NCBI GenBank assembly: GCA_028281865.1
Contig: JANQJB010000082.1
Coordinates: 1 to 64,000 of the forward strand
DNA: 64,000 nt
Origin: Marinagarivorans sp.
Lineage (GTDB): Bacteria > Pseudomonadota > Gammaproteobacteria > Pseudomonadales > Cellvibrionaceae
Direction: 5' to 3'
A model generated the notes under the pieces. That model saw only the letters and a list, made by a program, of their open reading frames with translations, did no database searches and was not told where the DNA came from. Positions 26,048 to 34,930 of the stretch are shown piece after piece. Positions within the stretch are counted from its first letter, which is position 1, and every line of letters begins with the position of its first letter. Both the position numbers and the translations under genes were made by a program.

Positions 26048-28435
26048 TCACTGCCTGGCAAAGGGCCACTCGCTTTTGCCGTCAATTGGCAAGGCCTGTA
26101 CGTTTAGATCACACATGTACTGTGATTCACCGGCATAAAATACATTTTTTGCCTTCGCAAAACCGAATGTGCTAATTTGCGCTTTAGCCTTTGCAGATGT
26201 CTCATAACCCCACATTGATGCATAGCCTGAAAGGTCTAGCCCACTTACCCAAGACATTGCAATAACTAACCAATCTGTCTTGGGCATAGCTGACCTTTGC
26301 GCTTCCATTCGCGAGTAAGAACTAAAACCCAAGCTTTCACGTTTGCTCATCCAAGTAGAGTCGTTTCTTAATGCGCGACCATATTCGTTGTTTAGCATAT
26401 GTAGCCGTGGCAGTAAGTACCAGCCATTTCCTATTGACCCCTCGTTATGCACCGTTAAAACAAACTGCAGGAAGGTCGTTGTTACATATTGAGAACTTTT
26501 ATCGTTCTTGTTAGCAACTAAATAAGCCGTTGGATCCGGTTGACTATGACTTTCTTGCAAAAGCTCATACAGGTTGTCATCCACCCACAATTTAATACAC
26601 GAATTAAATTCACCGCCTGAACTCTTATGCCGTTCTGACATTGGGTAAGAGGCATAGATTTCCGTGGTTGCATGACTATATCCCCAGCTTGGGAAATGGA
26701 ATTGACCATCTTCTAATTCATGACCAAGTTCGTGAAGATACAATAATCGAGCAGGATGAAAATAAAAATCTCCGTCGAGCGGAATTCGTTCTGGATCATC
26801 ACCGAGCGTATCAGCAGCGCAACCCACACCGCACGCTGCCATTTCTGCATTTATGTGTTTAACAATATCAATGTTATTAATACGCCAACCTTTTTCTTCT
26901 GCAAAGCCGTGTATTCCTGGGTTTTTAGTAATACCAGGGCCTTGAAAACCCGCAGCCTGGTGCAGCATATCGTAGGTGTAAAGTTGGGTTGCCTCCGCAA
27001 GGCTTTCAATTTCGTTAAAGCCCGATTTTTCGAGAGTTTCTGTAAACCTATCCAAACGTGAATGTAATTCGAGATTTGGCAAAGCCAACTCAACCCAATT
27101 GTAAATACCGCTTGCCAAGGTTTTATTAAAATGTTCAGTATCTTCTGGACCATTCCAATAAGGATGGTGAGCGATATTTTCAAAGCTTATATCGACATCT
27201 CTATCGCTGCTGCTATACACCAACTGAATGGGCCCACCGTAAGGTGTCGATAACTGCAAGGTTTCGCCAGGGGCGATGGGAAAGGCTTCGCTAGTTACCC
27301 ATTTTGGCCGAACATAACCTTTTAATACTCCATTGTAACGGCGCGTTGGCCTATAAGGTATGAGTGAACCGGGGCGCAAGGTATTTATCATTACGCGCAC
27401 ATCCACAGCGCTATTATCATTGCGTTTTACCGTGAAATTTCGACCGGGCAGCGCATATACTCCAGCTGCTCGCATCGGCCGTTTGCTTTGAGTTTGTAGC
27501 CGGTAATTTTCTCCCTGTACACGACTAAAATCACTCTGACTAAAAACGCCCATATTTGGCATTAGAATATTATGTTTACGATTATGAAAAACAGAAACAT
27601 CCGCAAAATAAGCGCGTAAAAATTCAAGGGTATTAGACGTGCGAACATCAAGAGGGTAATTGACATCTTTCCGATAATAATCCCCCAGTAGAATTAACAA
27701 TTTTTGCAAGCGATAGTCTTCACGGGCAAAAATATCTGTCTTGGATTTATCTAATGAAGCGAGGTGAGCTCTAAGCGGTATTACTGCTTTCGCGAATTCA
27801 TCCCAATAATTTAATTGATCGGCGCTTCGAGGAGCAAAGAAAAAACCACAAATTTCGTTAGTGCACTCACTTATTTCGAAGGAATAATCGCCCGAGTCAA
27901 GACGACGAACTATGTCGTCCATATATTTTAGAAACGGCCGTGCTGATGTAGGAAGTGACTGCGCCTCTTGACGAATTAATTTTATTAGTGCATCAGCTGA
28001 TTCGGGAAGGAGTGCTGGGTTGCCAGATGCTAAGGCTGCAAGGACTTTTTCTTCGTCATCAAGAGCTGAATTAATTATGGTGATTTTTATTGTTTGAGCA
28101 GCACTATCTTTGCCATCAGTGGCAATAATATTTATTTCAAATATATCGCCCGCAGCCCGCTTTGTACGATCTTGAAATAGCAGCTTTCCATCCTGGAATA
28201 AAAAGTCACTCGCATTTTTTCCAGAAATGGAGAGTTCAATAGAATCATTATCGGCATCATTCACCTGTGCCGTATATGGGATATCTTTGTTGTCCACATT
28301 TATTTCTAGGCTTACAACACCTTCTTCAATAAATTGTGGCGGCGAGTTTTTGTTAGGAGTGTCTGAGGAACCACCCGTGCAGCCGCATATGAAGACTAAA
28401 AAGCTAACGAATAGAAGTTTTTTTGCTTGCTTCAT
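26048..28435 (-). CDS. Lipoprotein M60-like (enhancin/ImpA-type) zinc metalloprotease
   Basis: The 795-residue product has a lipobox (FICGC, Cys19), a cadherin-like domain (about 35-120; DADNDSIELSISGKNASDF), a helical region (about 125-330), and a metalloprotease domain with LHELGHELE near residue 565 and a downstream acidic candidate ligand in ATTEIYA. The preceding beta domain (ALPGRNFTVKRND ... PGETLQLSTPYGGPIQL) is the usual companion of M60-like peptidases, which cleave mucin-like glycoproteins. Anchoring in the outer membrane with action outside the cell is likely. It converges with the sulfatase, and both may act on sulfated glycoproteins. The exact M60/M88 subfamily is uncertain. Confidence 0.8.
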   Translation of the reverse strand: MKQAKKLLFVSFLVFICGCTGGSSDTPNKNSPPQFIEEGVVSLEINVDNKDIPYTAQVNDADNDSIELSISGKNASDFLFQDGKLLFQDRTKRAAGDIFEINIIATDGKDSAAQTIKITIINSALDDEEKVLAALASGNPALLPESADALIKLIRQEAQSLPTSARPFLKYMDDIVRRLDSGDYSFEISECTNEICGFFFAPRSADQLNYWDEFAKAVIPLRAHLASLDKSKTDIFAREDYRLQKLLILLGDYYRKDVNYPLDVRTSNTLEFLRAYFADVSVFHNRKHNILMPNMGVFSQSDFSRVQGENYRLQTQSKRPMRAAGVYALPGRNFTVKRNDNSAVDVRVMINTLRPGSLIPYRPTRRYNGVLKGYVRPKWVTSEAFPIAPGETLQLSTPYGGPIQLVYSSSDRDVDISFENIAHHPYWNGPEDTEHFNKTLASGIYNWVELALPNLELHSRLDRFTETLEKSGFNEIESLAEATQLYTYDMLHQAAGFQGPGITKNPGIHGFAEEKGWRINNIDIVKHINAEMAACGVGCAADTLGDDPERIPLDGDFYFHPARLLYLHELGHELEDGQFHFPSWGYSHATTEIYASYPMSERHKSSGGEFNSCIKLWVDDNLYELLQESHSQPDPTAYLVANKNDKSSQYVTTTFLQFVLTVHNEGSIGNGWYLLPRLHMLNNEYGRALRNDSTWMSKRESLGFSSYSRMEAQRSAMPKTDWLVIAMSWVSGLDLSGYASMWGYETSAKAKAQISTFGFAKAKNVFYAGESQYMCDLNVQALPIDGKSEWPFARQ

Positions 28436-28931
28436 AAGAAAGCCCAGCTGACGAGAGAAATTTTGAATGAAGATGACTAGATACTTAAGAAATCAAAACA
28501 GATTGTTAATCAACGCAATCTATTTGTTAACGAACAATCTCTTTTTTTTAGTAGGGGCTCACGAAAATGAGGCATTTTTTCTAGATACATTAAGACGCGT
28601 TAAAAATCTATATTCGCATCAATTATATACTTTAAAACTGGATGGAATACCGCTAAGTATTTCCAGGATGACAAGCTAGCTATTCCAGTAAAAGAGGTCA
28701 ACGACAAATTGAAAGTCCTTAAGTGCAATTGGATGTGTCATACATTCCAATTATTCCATCTAAAATAGGGCTAACCAGCGCGATTAGATTATAGTGCTGT
28801 AAATAAAAATGGAGTTGCTAACGCTTTACTATTAAAAAACCCTAATATAAGGCCGATTAGCAGGTCGTCCAAAATTTGTTGCGTGACTCTCCCCAACGAT
28901 CTAGATCAAGATGCAAAAGTAGTCTTAAATA
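28436..28931. other. Intergenic region without supported gene
   Basis: About 500 AT-rich bases between divergent genes. A 70-codon frame at 28467-28679 and a shorter one ending near 28770 have no family resemblance, no good ribosome-binding site, and look like chance frames. Promoters for both flanking genes must lie here but I cannot point to convincing boxes. Confidence 0.45.
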
Positions 28932-30230
28932 ATGAATCAAGCTCAGAAACTCCCAATACTCTTTCTCGTCACATCGTGCTTTCTATTTGTATCCTGTTCG
29001 AACATTGCAGAGAAAAAAGTCACAAACGAAGTATGGGTTGACCTCTTTAACGGCGTCAACTTTGATGGCTGGGAGGTTATTGGAGGTCAAGCAAGCTACG
29101 ATATCGTTGACGGCGCTATTGTCGGAACCAGCGTCGCCAATACTCCCAACACTTTTCTCGCAACAAAAAAGTACTACCAAGATTTTGTATTGGAGTTTGA
29201 ATTTTTTGTCGATGAAAAACTCAACTCCGGCGTGCAATTTCGCAGTTTAAGCCTACCGAAATACAAAAAAGGTGCGCCGCATGGTTACCAATTTGAAATG
29301 GATCCGTCCGAGCGGGCTTGGACAGCGGGAATCTACGACGAAAAACGCCGCGGCTGGCTTTACACTGGAGACTATAACCCTAAGGCCAAAAAACAATTTA
29401 GAGCCGGACAATGGAACAAGGCACGCATAGAATGTAAAGCAAACCACGTGCGCACTTTTCTAAACGGAACACAAGTAGCTTATCTAATTGACGATCCATC
29501 CTACGTGCGAGCCGGATTTATCGGTCTACAGGTACATTCCATTTATCGGGATGAACAAATAGGTAAGAAAGTAAAGTGGCGAAATTTACGTATTAGCGAA
29601 AATCTCAAAGACTTTAGAAATGAAGGTTCCGCTACTTTTATTCGAAACCTTAAACCCAATCACCTAAGCGTCGCCGAACAAAAAAAAGGCTGGGATTTAT
29701 TGTTTAACGGTGAAAAAATGCAAGGCAATATTCGAACTAAAGAAAAGTACGCCGCATTTGAACTGCAGTTGGAAGTTAAGCTATCCAAGACGACCAATAG
29801 CGGGATTAAATACTTTGTCGATAATATAGAGAGTGACGGAAAAGCACTGGCAGCGTTGGAATACCGGCTGGTTGACAATGCGACGTATCCCGACGCCAAA
29901 GGGCAAAATAGTAATCGAAGGTTAGCGGCGCTTTACGATCTACTTCCTCCCGCCGAGAAAGTTCACAAGCGCAAAGTGAAAGCCTTAGAGGGCAAATGGA
30001 ACTACATACGTATTATTGCCAGAAGAGACGGTATTGTTGAACATTGGTTAAATGGCTATAAAGTGCTGGAGTATAAGCGCGGTTCCGAGGATTTTAGAAA
30101 ACGTGTTGCCAACAGTAAGTTCAATAAAATAGTAGGCTTTGGCGAAGCAGAAGAAGGCTATATTTTGATTCAAGATAATGCTGAGCAAGTGAGTTATCGC
30201 TCAATAAAAATCAAGCGATTGACAAACTAA
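28932..30230 (+). CDS. Lipoprotein with two DUF1080 (3-keto-disaccharide hydrolase-type) domains
   Basis: The 432-residue product has a lipobox (FLFVSC, Cys22) and two concanavalin-like DUF1080 domains: about 33-222 (WVDLFNGVNFDGWEV ... NSGVQFRS ... GYQFEMDPS ... AGFIGLQVHS) and about 245-430 (GWDLLFNGEKMQGN ... NSGIKYFVD ... LEYRLVDNATYPDA). The family (PF06439) includes 3-keto-glycoside hydrolases. The second copy keeps the NSGI and YRL/D motifs, so both may be folded. It is followed 82 bases later by a PVC-type heme dehydrogenase, a pairing typical of planctomycete-like oxidative sugar breakdown. Substrate unknown. Confidence 0.85.
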   Translation: MNQAQKLPILFLVTSCFLFVSCSNIAEKKVTNEVWVDLFNGVNFDGWEVIGGQASYDIVDGAIVGTSVANTPNTFLATKKYYQDFVLEFEFFVDEKLNSGVQFRSLSLPKYKKGAPHGYQFEMDPSERAWTAGIYDEKRRGWLYTGDYNPKAKKQFRAGQWNKARIECKANHVRTFLNGTQVAYLIDDPSYVRAGFIGLQVHSIYRDEQIGKKVKWRNLRISENLKDFRNEGSATFIRNLKPNHLSVAEQKKGWDLLFNGEKMQGNIRTKEKYAAFELQLEVKLSKTTNSGIKYFVDNIESDGKALAALEYRLVDNATYPDAKGQNSNRRLAALYDLLPPAEKVHKRKVKALEGKWNYIRIIARRDGIVEHWLNGYKVLEYKRGSEDFRKRVANSKFNKIVGFGEAEEGYILIQDNAEQVSYRSIKIKRLTN

Positions 30231-30312
30231 CTCTACCCTATCAAACAAACATAGGTTAACTTTATGGCACATAGATCCGGACTATCTACAAAGCATCGAA
30301 TATAAAAAGTCA

Positions 30313-32934
30313 ATGTATCAACGCAAACCTAAAATCCGCCCGAATCCAATGCACCAAAGTATCAATTTTTTTTATTTTATTATTTTTCTGACCCTACTGC
30401 CCTATTTCAAGGTTTATGCCCAAAAAGGCGATTTAAAAGACAATCCCGGTGTTGTACAACACGAAGTTTGGAAAGCAATGGATGTTCCGCCAGCACCGAT
30501 TTTAACCCCGAAAGAAGCGCTTAAATCCTTTACATTGCCCAAGGGATTTACACTTGAGCTCGTTGCCAGCGAGCCTTTGGTCAACGACCCAGTCGCTATG
30601 GCTTGGGATGAAGACGGCCGTTTATACGTTGTTGAAATGTGGACCTTTATGCCCGATGTCGACGGCACAGGTGAAGAAACTCCGGGTGGACGCATTGTTG
30701 TGCTGGAAGACCACAATAACGACGGCATTATGGACCGCTCGACTGTTGTCCTAGATAAGTTGGTAATGCCACGTGCTGTAGCGGTAGTTAAAGGAGGCTT
30801 ATTAATTGCCGAACCGCCAACACTGTGGTTCTGTGAAGATACTAACAATGACCTTGTCTGCGATAAAAAAACCAAAGTTGACGATTACGCAGTAAAAGGT
30901 AGCGTTGAACACCGGGAAAACGGTTTGGTCCGCAATATCGATAACTGGTTATACAATGCAAAATCTAAACGCCGCTTTAAATGGGATGGTGAAAAACTTC
31001 AACAAAGCATCACCAGAATGCGCGGGCAATGGGGTATCACACACGACGACTACGGTCGCCTATTTTATACTAACAACAGTAATCTTTTGCGCGCGGATTT
31101 TTATCCGCCGGAATATTTAACCCAGAACCCCGGGCTTAATAGCCAATTTTTAAGGCCTAATGCCCAGACCGTGGCATCGGAGCAGCGTGTATATTCCGTG
31201 CGAAATAATGTTGGTGTCAACCGCGGATATAATAATAATACGTTAAGGCCTGACAATCGCCTAAATAAAGCCACGTCAGTCTCGGGGCTAAGTATCTATC
31301 GCGGCGGCAATAAACTTCCGATTTCGATGTACGGCAACGCTTTTGTGGCCGAGCCCGCTGCCAATCTTGTTGCTCAAATGCGACTGAGAGAAGGCCCTAT
31401 TGAGTTCGTAGCGGATAGGGTAACTTATCAAAACGATCAGTGGGATAGAGTCGATTTTTTAGCATCAACCGACGAACGTTTTCGCCCCGTAAACGTTTAT
31501 AACGGCCCGGATGGGTATCTTTATATTGTCGATATGTACAGAGGCGTATTGCAGCACCGAGAATTTTTAACAACATTTTTACGCAAACAAATAATAGAAC
31601 GCGGATTGGATAAGCCCGTGGGACTGGGACGTATTTATCGGGTGGTGCACGAAGATAGCCCTGAGCGCGAAAAAATTCCAGCCCTATCAAAATTCTCCGA
31701 GTCAAAACTTGTTTCAGCCTTATTGAGTGACAACGGTTGGATTCGTGATCAAGCACAACGCTTGTTAGTGGAACGCGAACAACTAAAAAAATCGACAATA
31801 AAAAAACTAAGAAAATTAGTCGATAAAGAATATGACTTAGCGGCTATCCATGCACTTTGGGTTTTACATGCACACCAAGAAATTAATGAAGAAATCGCCA
31901 TTAAAGCAACTCAACATTCAAACCCCTGGGTACGTGTGCACGCTATTCGAACAGCCGAAAGCCTTTTATCGCAGTCGGCAGAAAATTCACCATTAACAAA
32001 ATCATTTATTGCACTAAGCCAAGACGCAGCTTTGCGTGTACGTTTGCAGGTAATTCAATCACTAGGTATTTTGAAATCAGATACGTTGGTATTTAACACG
32101 ATTGCAAACTTATATCATCCCGATTCTGAAAACATGCATATGGTTGATGCAGCTGTAGCAAGTTTATATCGGCGAGAGTCACAGTTTATTGAGCACAGCT
32201 TGAATCACCCAGCATGGATGGAAGATCGAGGTCGTAGCCAGTTATTAAATAAACTAGCGCAAGCTATATTTAACAATGGACAGGGAGAAAGAATCTTAGA
32301 AATTGTTGATAGAATCAGCAAAAACAATTCTAAAAATTGGAAAACAGCGGCCGTTTTTGACGGTCTAGCTTTAGCAGCAAATGATAAAAAAGCTAAGCCA
32401 ATAAAATTAACGAACAAGCCTACTGAATTTTTTCAACAAATAAAGCGTCTCGAACCTAAACGGGCTGATAAACTCGGCGTCCTTTTTACATGGGAAGGCA
32501 AAAAAGACAACGATCTCTTGTCAAATTTATCAAGAGAACAGATGGCGGCAATCACGCGCGGCAAAGAAAAATACTTGCAATTTTGCGCTGGTTGCCACGC
32601 TGAAAATGGCGAAGGTATCGGCGGTTTAGCACCGGCGCTAAGCGACTCCCCCTGGGTGAACGATTCCGCCGTACAGCTAGCGCTAATCATTGTACAAGGG
32701 CTTAGTGGCCCACTAACACTGCATGGCCAAACATGGGATGGCGTAATGCCTCCGCACGGCGCAATTCCCGACTTACAAGAACAGGGGCTGGCAGATTTAC
32801 TCAGTTATTTGCGTTCGTCCTGGGCCAATAAATCCGGCCCTATTACTTACGCTGAAATTGAGGATACGCTCGAGCGCTATAAAACACGAAACCAACTTTG
32901 GACGGTGAAAGAGTTAGAGAAACTTCGGTTTTAA
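30313..32934 (+). CDS. PVC-type heme-binding membrane-bound dehydrogenase with HEAT repeats and cytochrome c domain
   Basis: The 873-residue product has a signal peptide after a short basic leader (a Met at residue 13, MHQSINFFYFII, may be the true start), a beta-propeller dehydrogenase domain (about 70-450; LPKGFTLELVASEPLVNDPVAMAWDEDGRLYVVEMW), a helical HEAT-like region (about 460-720) and a C-terminal cytochrome c domain with heme motif CAGCH at 758-762 and axial Met candidate in GVMPPHG. This is the domain order of the putative membrane-bound dehydrogenases common in Planctomycetes and Verrucomicrobia. It probably oxidises a sugar and passes electrons to the respiratory chain, working with the DUF1080 lipoprotein upstream. 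Confidence 0.88.
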   Translation: MYQRKPKIRPNPMHQSINFFYFIIFLTLLPYFKVYAQKGDLKDNPGVVQHEVWKAMDVPPAPILTPKEALKSFTLPKGFTLELVASEPLVNDPVAMAWDEDGRLYVVEMWTFMPDVDGTGEETPGGRIVVLEDHNNDGIMDRSTVVLDKLVMPRAVAVVKGGLLIAEPPTLWFCEDTNNDLVCDKKTKVDDYAVKGSVEHRENGLVRNIDNWLYNAKSKRRFKWDGEKLQQSITRMRGQWGITHDDYGRLFYTNNSNLLRADFYPPEYLTQNPGLNSQFLRPNAQTVASEQRVYSVRNNVGVNRGYNNNTLRPDNRLNKATSVSGLSIYRGGNKLPISMYGNAFVAEPAANLVAQMRLREGPIEFVADRVTYQNDQWDRVDFLASTDERFRPVNVYNGPDGYLYIVDMYRGVLQHREFLTTFLRKQIIERGLDKPVGLGRIYRVVHEDSPEREKIPALSKFSESKLVSALLSDNGWIRDQAQRLLVEREQLKKSTIKKLRKLVDKEYDLAAIHALWVLHAHQEINEEIAIKATQHSNPWVRVHAIRTAESLLSQSAENSPLTKSFIALSQDAALRVRLQVIQSLGILKSDTLVFNTIANLYHPDSENMHMVDAAVASLYRRESQFIEHSLNHPAWMEDRGRSQLLNKLAQAIFNNGQGERILEIVDRISKNNSKNWKTAAVFDGLALAANDKKAKPIKLTNKPTEFFQQIKRLEPKRADKLGVLFTWEGKKDNDLLSNLSREQMAAITRGKEKYLQFCAGCHAENGEGIGGLAPALSDSPWVNDSAVQLALIIVQGLSGPLTLHGQTWDGVMPPHGAIPDLQEQGLADLLSYLRSSWANKSGPITYAEIEDTLERYKTRNQLWTVKELEKLRF

Positions 32935-33287
32935 AAGCTTGGCATTATTTTTTATTAGTCACTTCATTATTTTTAGAGGCCTCAGTTCACCTGTTTTATA
33001 AACGATAATTTAATTATTACAGACGCAGCAGAAAAATATTCAACTAAAATTTTCAGAAGTGCTTAATATCCCACTAAATTTGTATCACTCCAAAGTGAGG
33101 AATTTTCCCCAAAACAACCCACATATATCGATTTTAATGTAACAGGCACCTTGATTTACCCTATATTCTGCGGAAATTTGTGACCTCAATAACTGCCACT
33201 TTTAGGTAGTTGCATTACAGTGGCGTACGAACAACATAATCAACACTTAAAACAATCAATTCCCAATATAATCAAAAGAGGCGCAAG
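32935..33287. other. Intergenic region upstream of the secreted trypsin
   Basis: About 350 AT-rich bases. No gene and no convincing terminator hairpin seen. AGAGGCG before the trypsin ATG is a weak ribosome-binding site. Confidence 0.4.
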
Positions 33288-34688
33288 ATGGCTTCATCTA
33301 AAATCGCCAATAAAAAATATGTTAATAAAAAAGTCGTTTTAAGCTATTTAAGCTCGGGCTTATTATTTGGCTTCGCTACTTTATCTCTGCATTCTTATTT
33401 AAGCCACGCCATTGTGCAAGGTGACAAAGTAGGCCAATGTGGCCACCCTCAAGTCGTCAAGGTTGGTGGCTGCACTGCGGGGCTTATTCATCCGCGGGCT
33501 ATCGCTACAGCAAACCATTGCGGGATACGAGCAGGTGCGACGGTAAGTTTTGGTGACAGCAGCAGAGATACAAAAATCTCCGTCAGAACTGAAAGTTGCT
33601 GGTCCGCACCTGGAAATGGCATGGGCTCTGATGTGACGTTTTGCGTTTTAGAAAGAGCCATTACAGAAATTCCGATTGCACCCATCATTTACGGTTGTGA
33701 AGTTGACCAATATCTAACAACTGGCCGCAGCGTCAATATCGTTGGCTTCGGCAAGACCGGCCCAAACATCAACGGAAACACAGACAAGCGATGGGCGGAA
33801 GTCGAACTTCAGCCAGATAAGGCAAACTATCCAGGTGTTGCGATCGTCGGCGAGGAGGGAGGCCCCTCCCCGTGCCCGGGAGATTCCGGAGGACCCGGTT
33901 TGCTTCGCTTAGACGATACGTCGTGGCGCACATTTGGCGTGGTATCCGGCGGCACTACCGGTAAAAGCTGTAATGGCGAAGCAGGCTATCCGCTTGTTCA
34001 TCCTCATGTTGCGGCATTCGAAAAAAGCCAAAACGGTATTGATATCACCCCCTGTTTTGACGCAGAAACAGGCGAGTGGGACCCCGACGAATACTGCACC
34101 AATTTTTATGCGGGCGACGCGATGGGTGAAGGTAGCTGGGATGACAACTGCGGCGCCGCACCGGTCGTGCGTGAGAGTTTTACCTGCGGTATGCCAGGCG
34201 GCAGTTCCTCAAGTTCTAGTTCTGCAAGTTCCAGCTCATCAAGCTCTAATTCGTCGTCGAGTTCCGCCTCGTCCAGTTCTACAAGTTCGAGTAGCTCAAG
34301 CAGCTCGACTAGCAGCTCGTCAAGCTCCGGTGGAAACGAGACGAACCTAAACATTACGGCCGAAAAAGTGAGCTTTGAACCTGCGCAAGCCAACGCAAAT
34401 ACATCCGACCTAACAGTGTTGCGCTTTAAACTCGTCAGCGATGGTTCTGGAGCTATCGTAGAAGACCTCACAATCGCCGCCTCAGGTGAACTCGATGAAA
34501 AAGAAAAAATAGAGTCCGTTAGCCTGTATTACGACGCGAGTGGAACCGCGAACATGGATTTTGCGGTAGATCTCGGAGTAGGTTTCTACGACGAAGACAA
34601 CGGCGAAATCACATTTGACCTTTCTTCCACTCCGCTCGAACTTCAGCGCGGCGATAACTTCTTTTTAGTCACTTACCAATTTAAATGA
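33288..34688 (+). CDS. Secreted trypsin-like serine protease with poly-Ser linker and C-terminal domain
   Basis: The 466-residue product has a signal-peptide-like start (hydrophobic segment about 17-40), an S1 protease domain with His77 (ATANHC), Asp115 (GSDVTFC) and Ser200 (CPGDSGGPG), many Cys likely paired, a poly-Ser linker (about 305-348) and a C-terminal domain of about 105 residues (LTVLRFKLVSDGSGAIVEDL ... GFYDEDNGEITFDL ... QRGDNFFLVTYQFK). The same C-terminal domain ends the M14 carboxypeptidase two genes downstream. The stop overlaps a possible start of the next frame by four bases, so the three genes likely form an operon for extracellular proteolysis. Confidence 0.92.
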   Translation: MASSKIANKKYVNKKVVLSYLSSGLLFGFATLSLHSYLSHAIVQGDKVGQCGHPQVVKVGGCTAGLIHPRAIATANHCGIRAGATVSFGDSSRDTKISVRTESCWSAPGNGMGSDVTFCVLERAITEIPIAPIIYGCEVDQYLTTGRSVNIVGFGKTGPNINGNTDKRWAEVELQPDKANYPGVAIVGEEGGPSPCPGDSGGPGLLRLDDTSWRTFGVVSGGTTGKSCNGEAGYPLVHPHVAAFEKSQNGIDITPCFDAETGEWDPDEYCTNFYAGDAMGEGSWDDNCGAAPVVRESFTCGMPGGSSSSSSSASSSSSSSNSSSSSASSSSTSSSSSSSSTSSSSSSGGNETNLNITAEKVSFEPAQANANTSDLTVLRFKLVSDGSGAIVEDLTIAASGELDEKEKIESVSLYYDASGTANMDFAVDLGVGFYDEDNGEITFDLSSTPLELQRGDNFFLVTYQFK

Positions 34689-34699
34689 GAAACCCATTT

Positions 34700-34912
34700 A
34701 TGAAAAAAATACCATTATATCTATTTGCTGGAATATCGTTGGCGTGGCTGTCCGCATGCGGCGGCCAACCTGACCCCGGAGAAACCACCTCAAAACAGCA
34801 GCAATCCTTTACCGTCAGTTTGAAAAGTGTTTCCGTCATTGATGCTCAACAAAATTCGGTCCCGGTTAAGGTAGAGGGTATTTCACAAACATCTACCTAT
34901 GTAAATGAGTAA
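34700..34912 (+). CDS. Small lipoprotein
   Basis: The 70-residue product MKKIPLYLFAG... has a lipobox (LSACGG) and a short mature part ending SQTSTYVNE. The chosen ATG gives a normal lipoprotein signal; an ATG five codons upstream overlaps the trypsin stop. It lies between two secreted peptidases and 18 bases before the second one. It may be an inhibitor, chaperone or remnant. I recognise no family. Confidence 0.65.
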   Translation: MKKIPLYLFAGISLAWLSACGGQPDPGETTSKQQQSFTVSLKSVSVIDAQQNSVPVKVEGISQTSTYVNE

Positions 34913-34930
34913 GCGCAGAATTTTCTTTTA

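Noticed and set aside
28467-28679. 70-codon plus-strand frame
   Set aside because: No recognisable motif, poor ribosome-binding site, and its start lies within the likely promoter zone of the M60-like gene.
34106-34471. Long minus-strand frame rich in Glu-Leu over the trypsin gene
   Set aside because: It is the antisense reading of the poly-Ser linker; similar frames occur over the other poly-Ser linkers (7921-8148, 25200-25418, 36184-36459).
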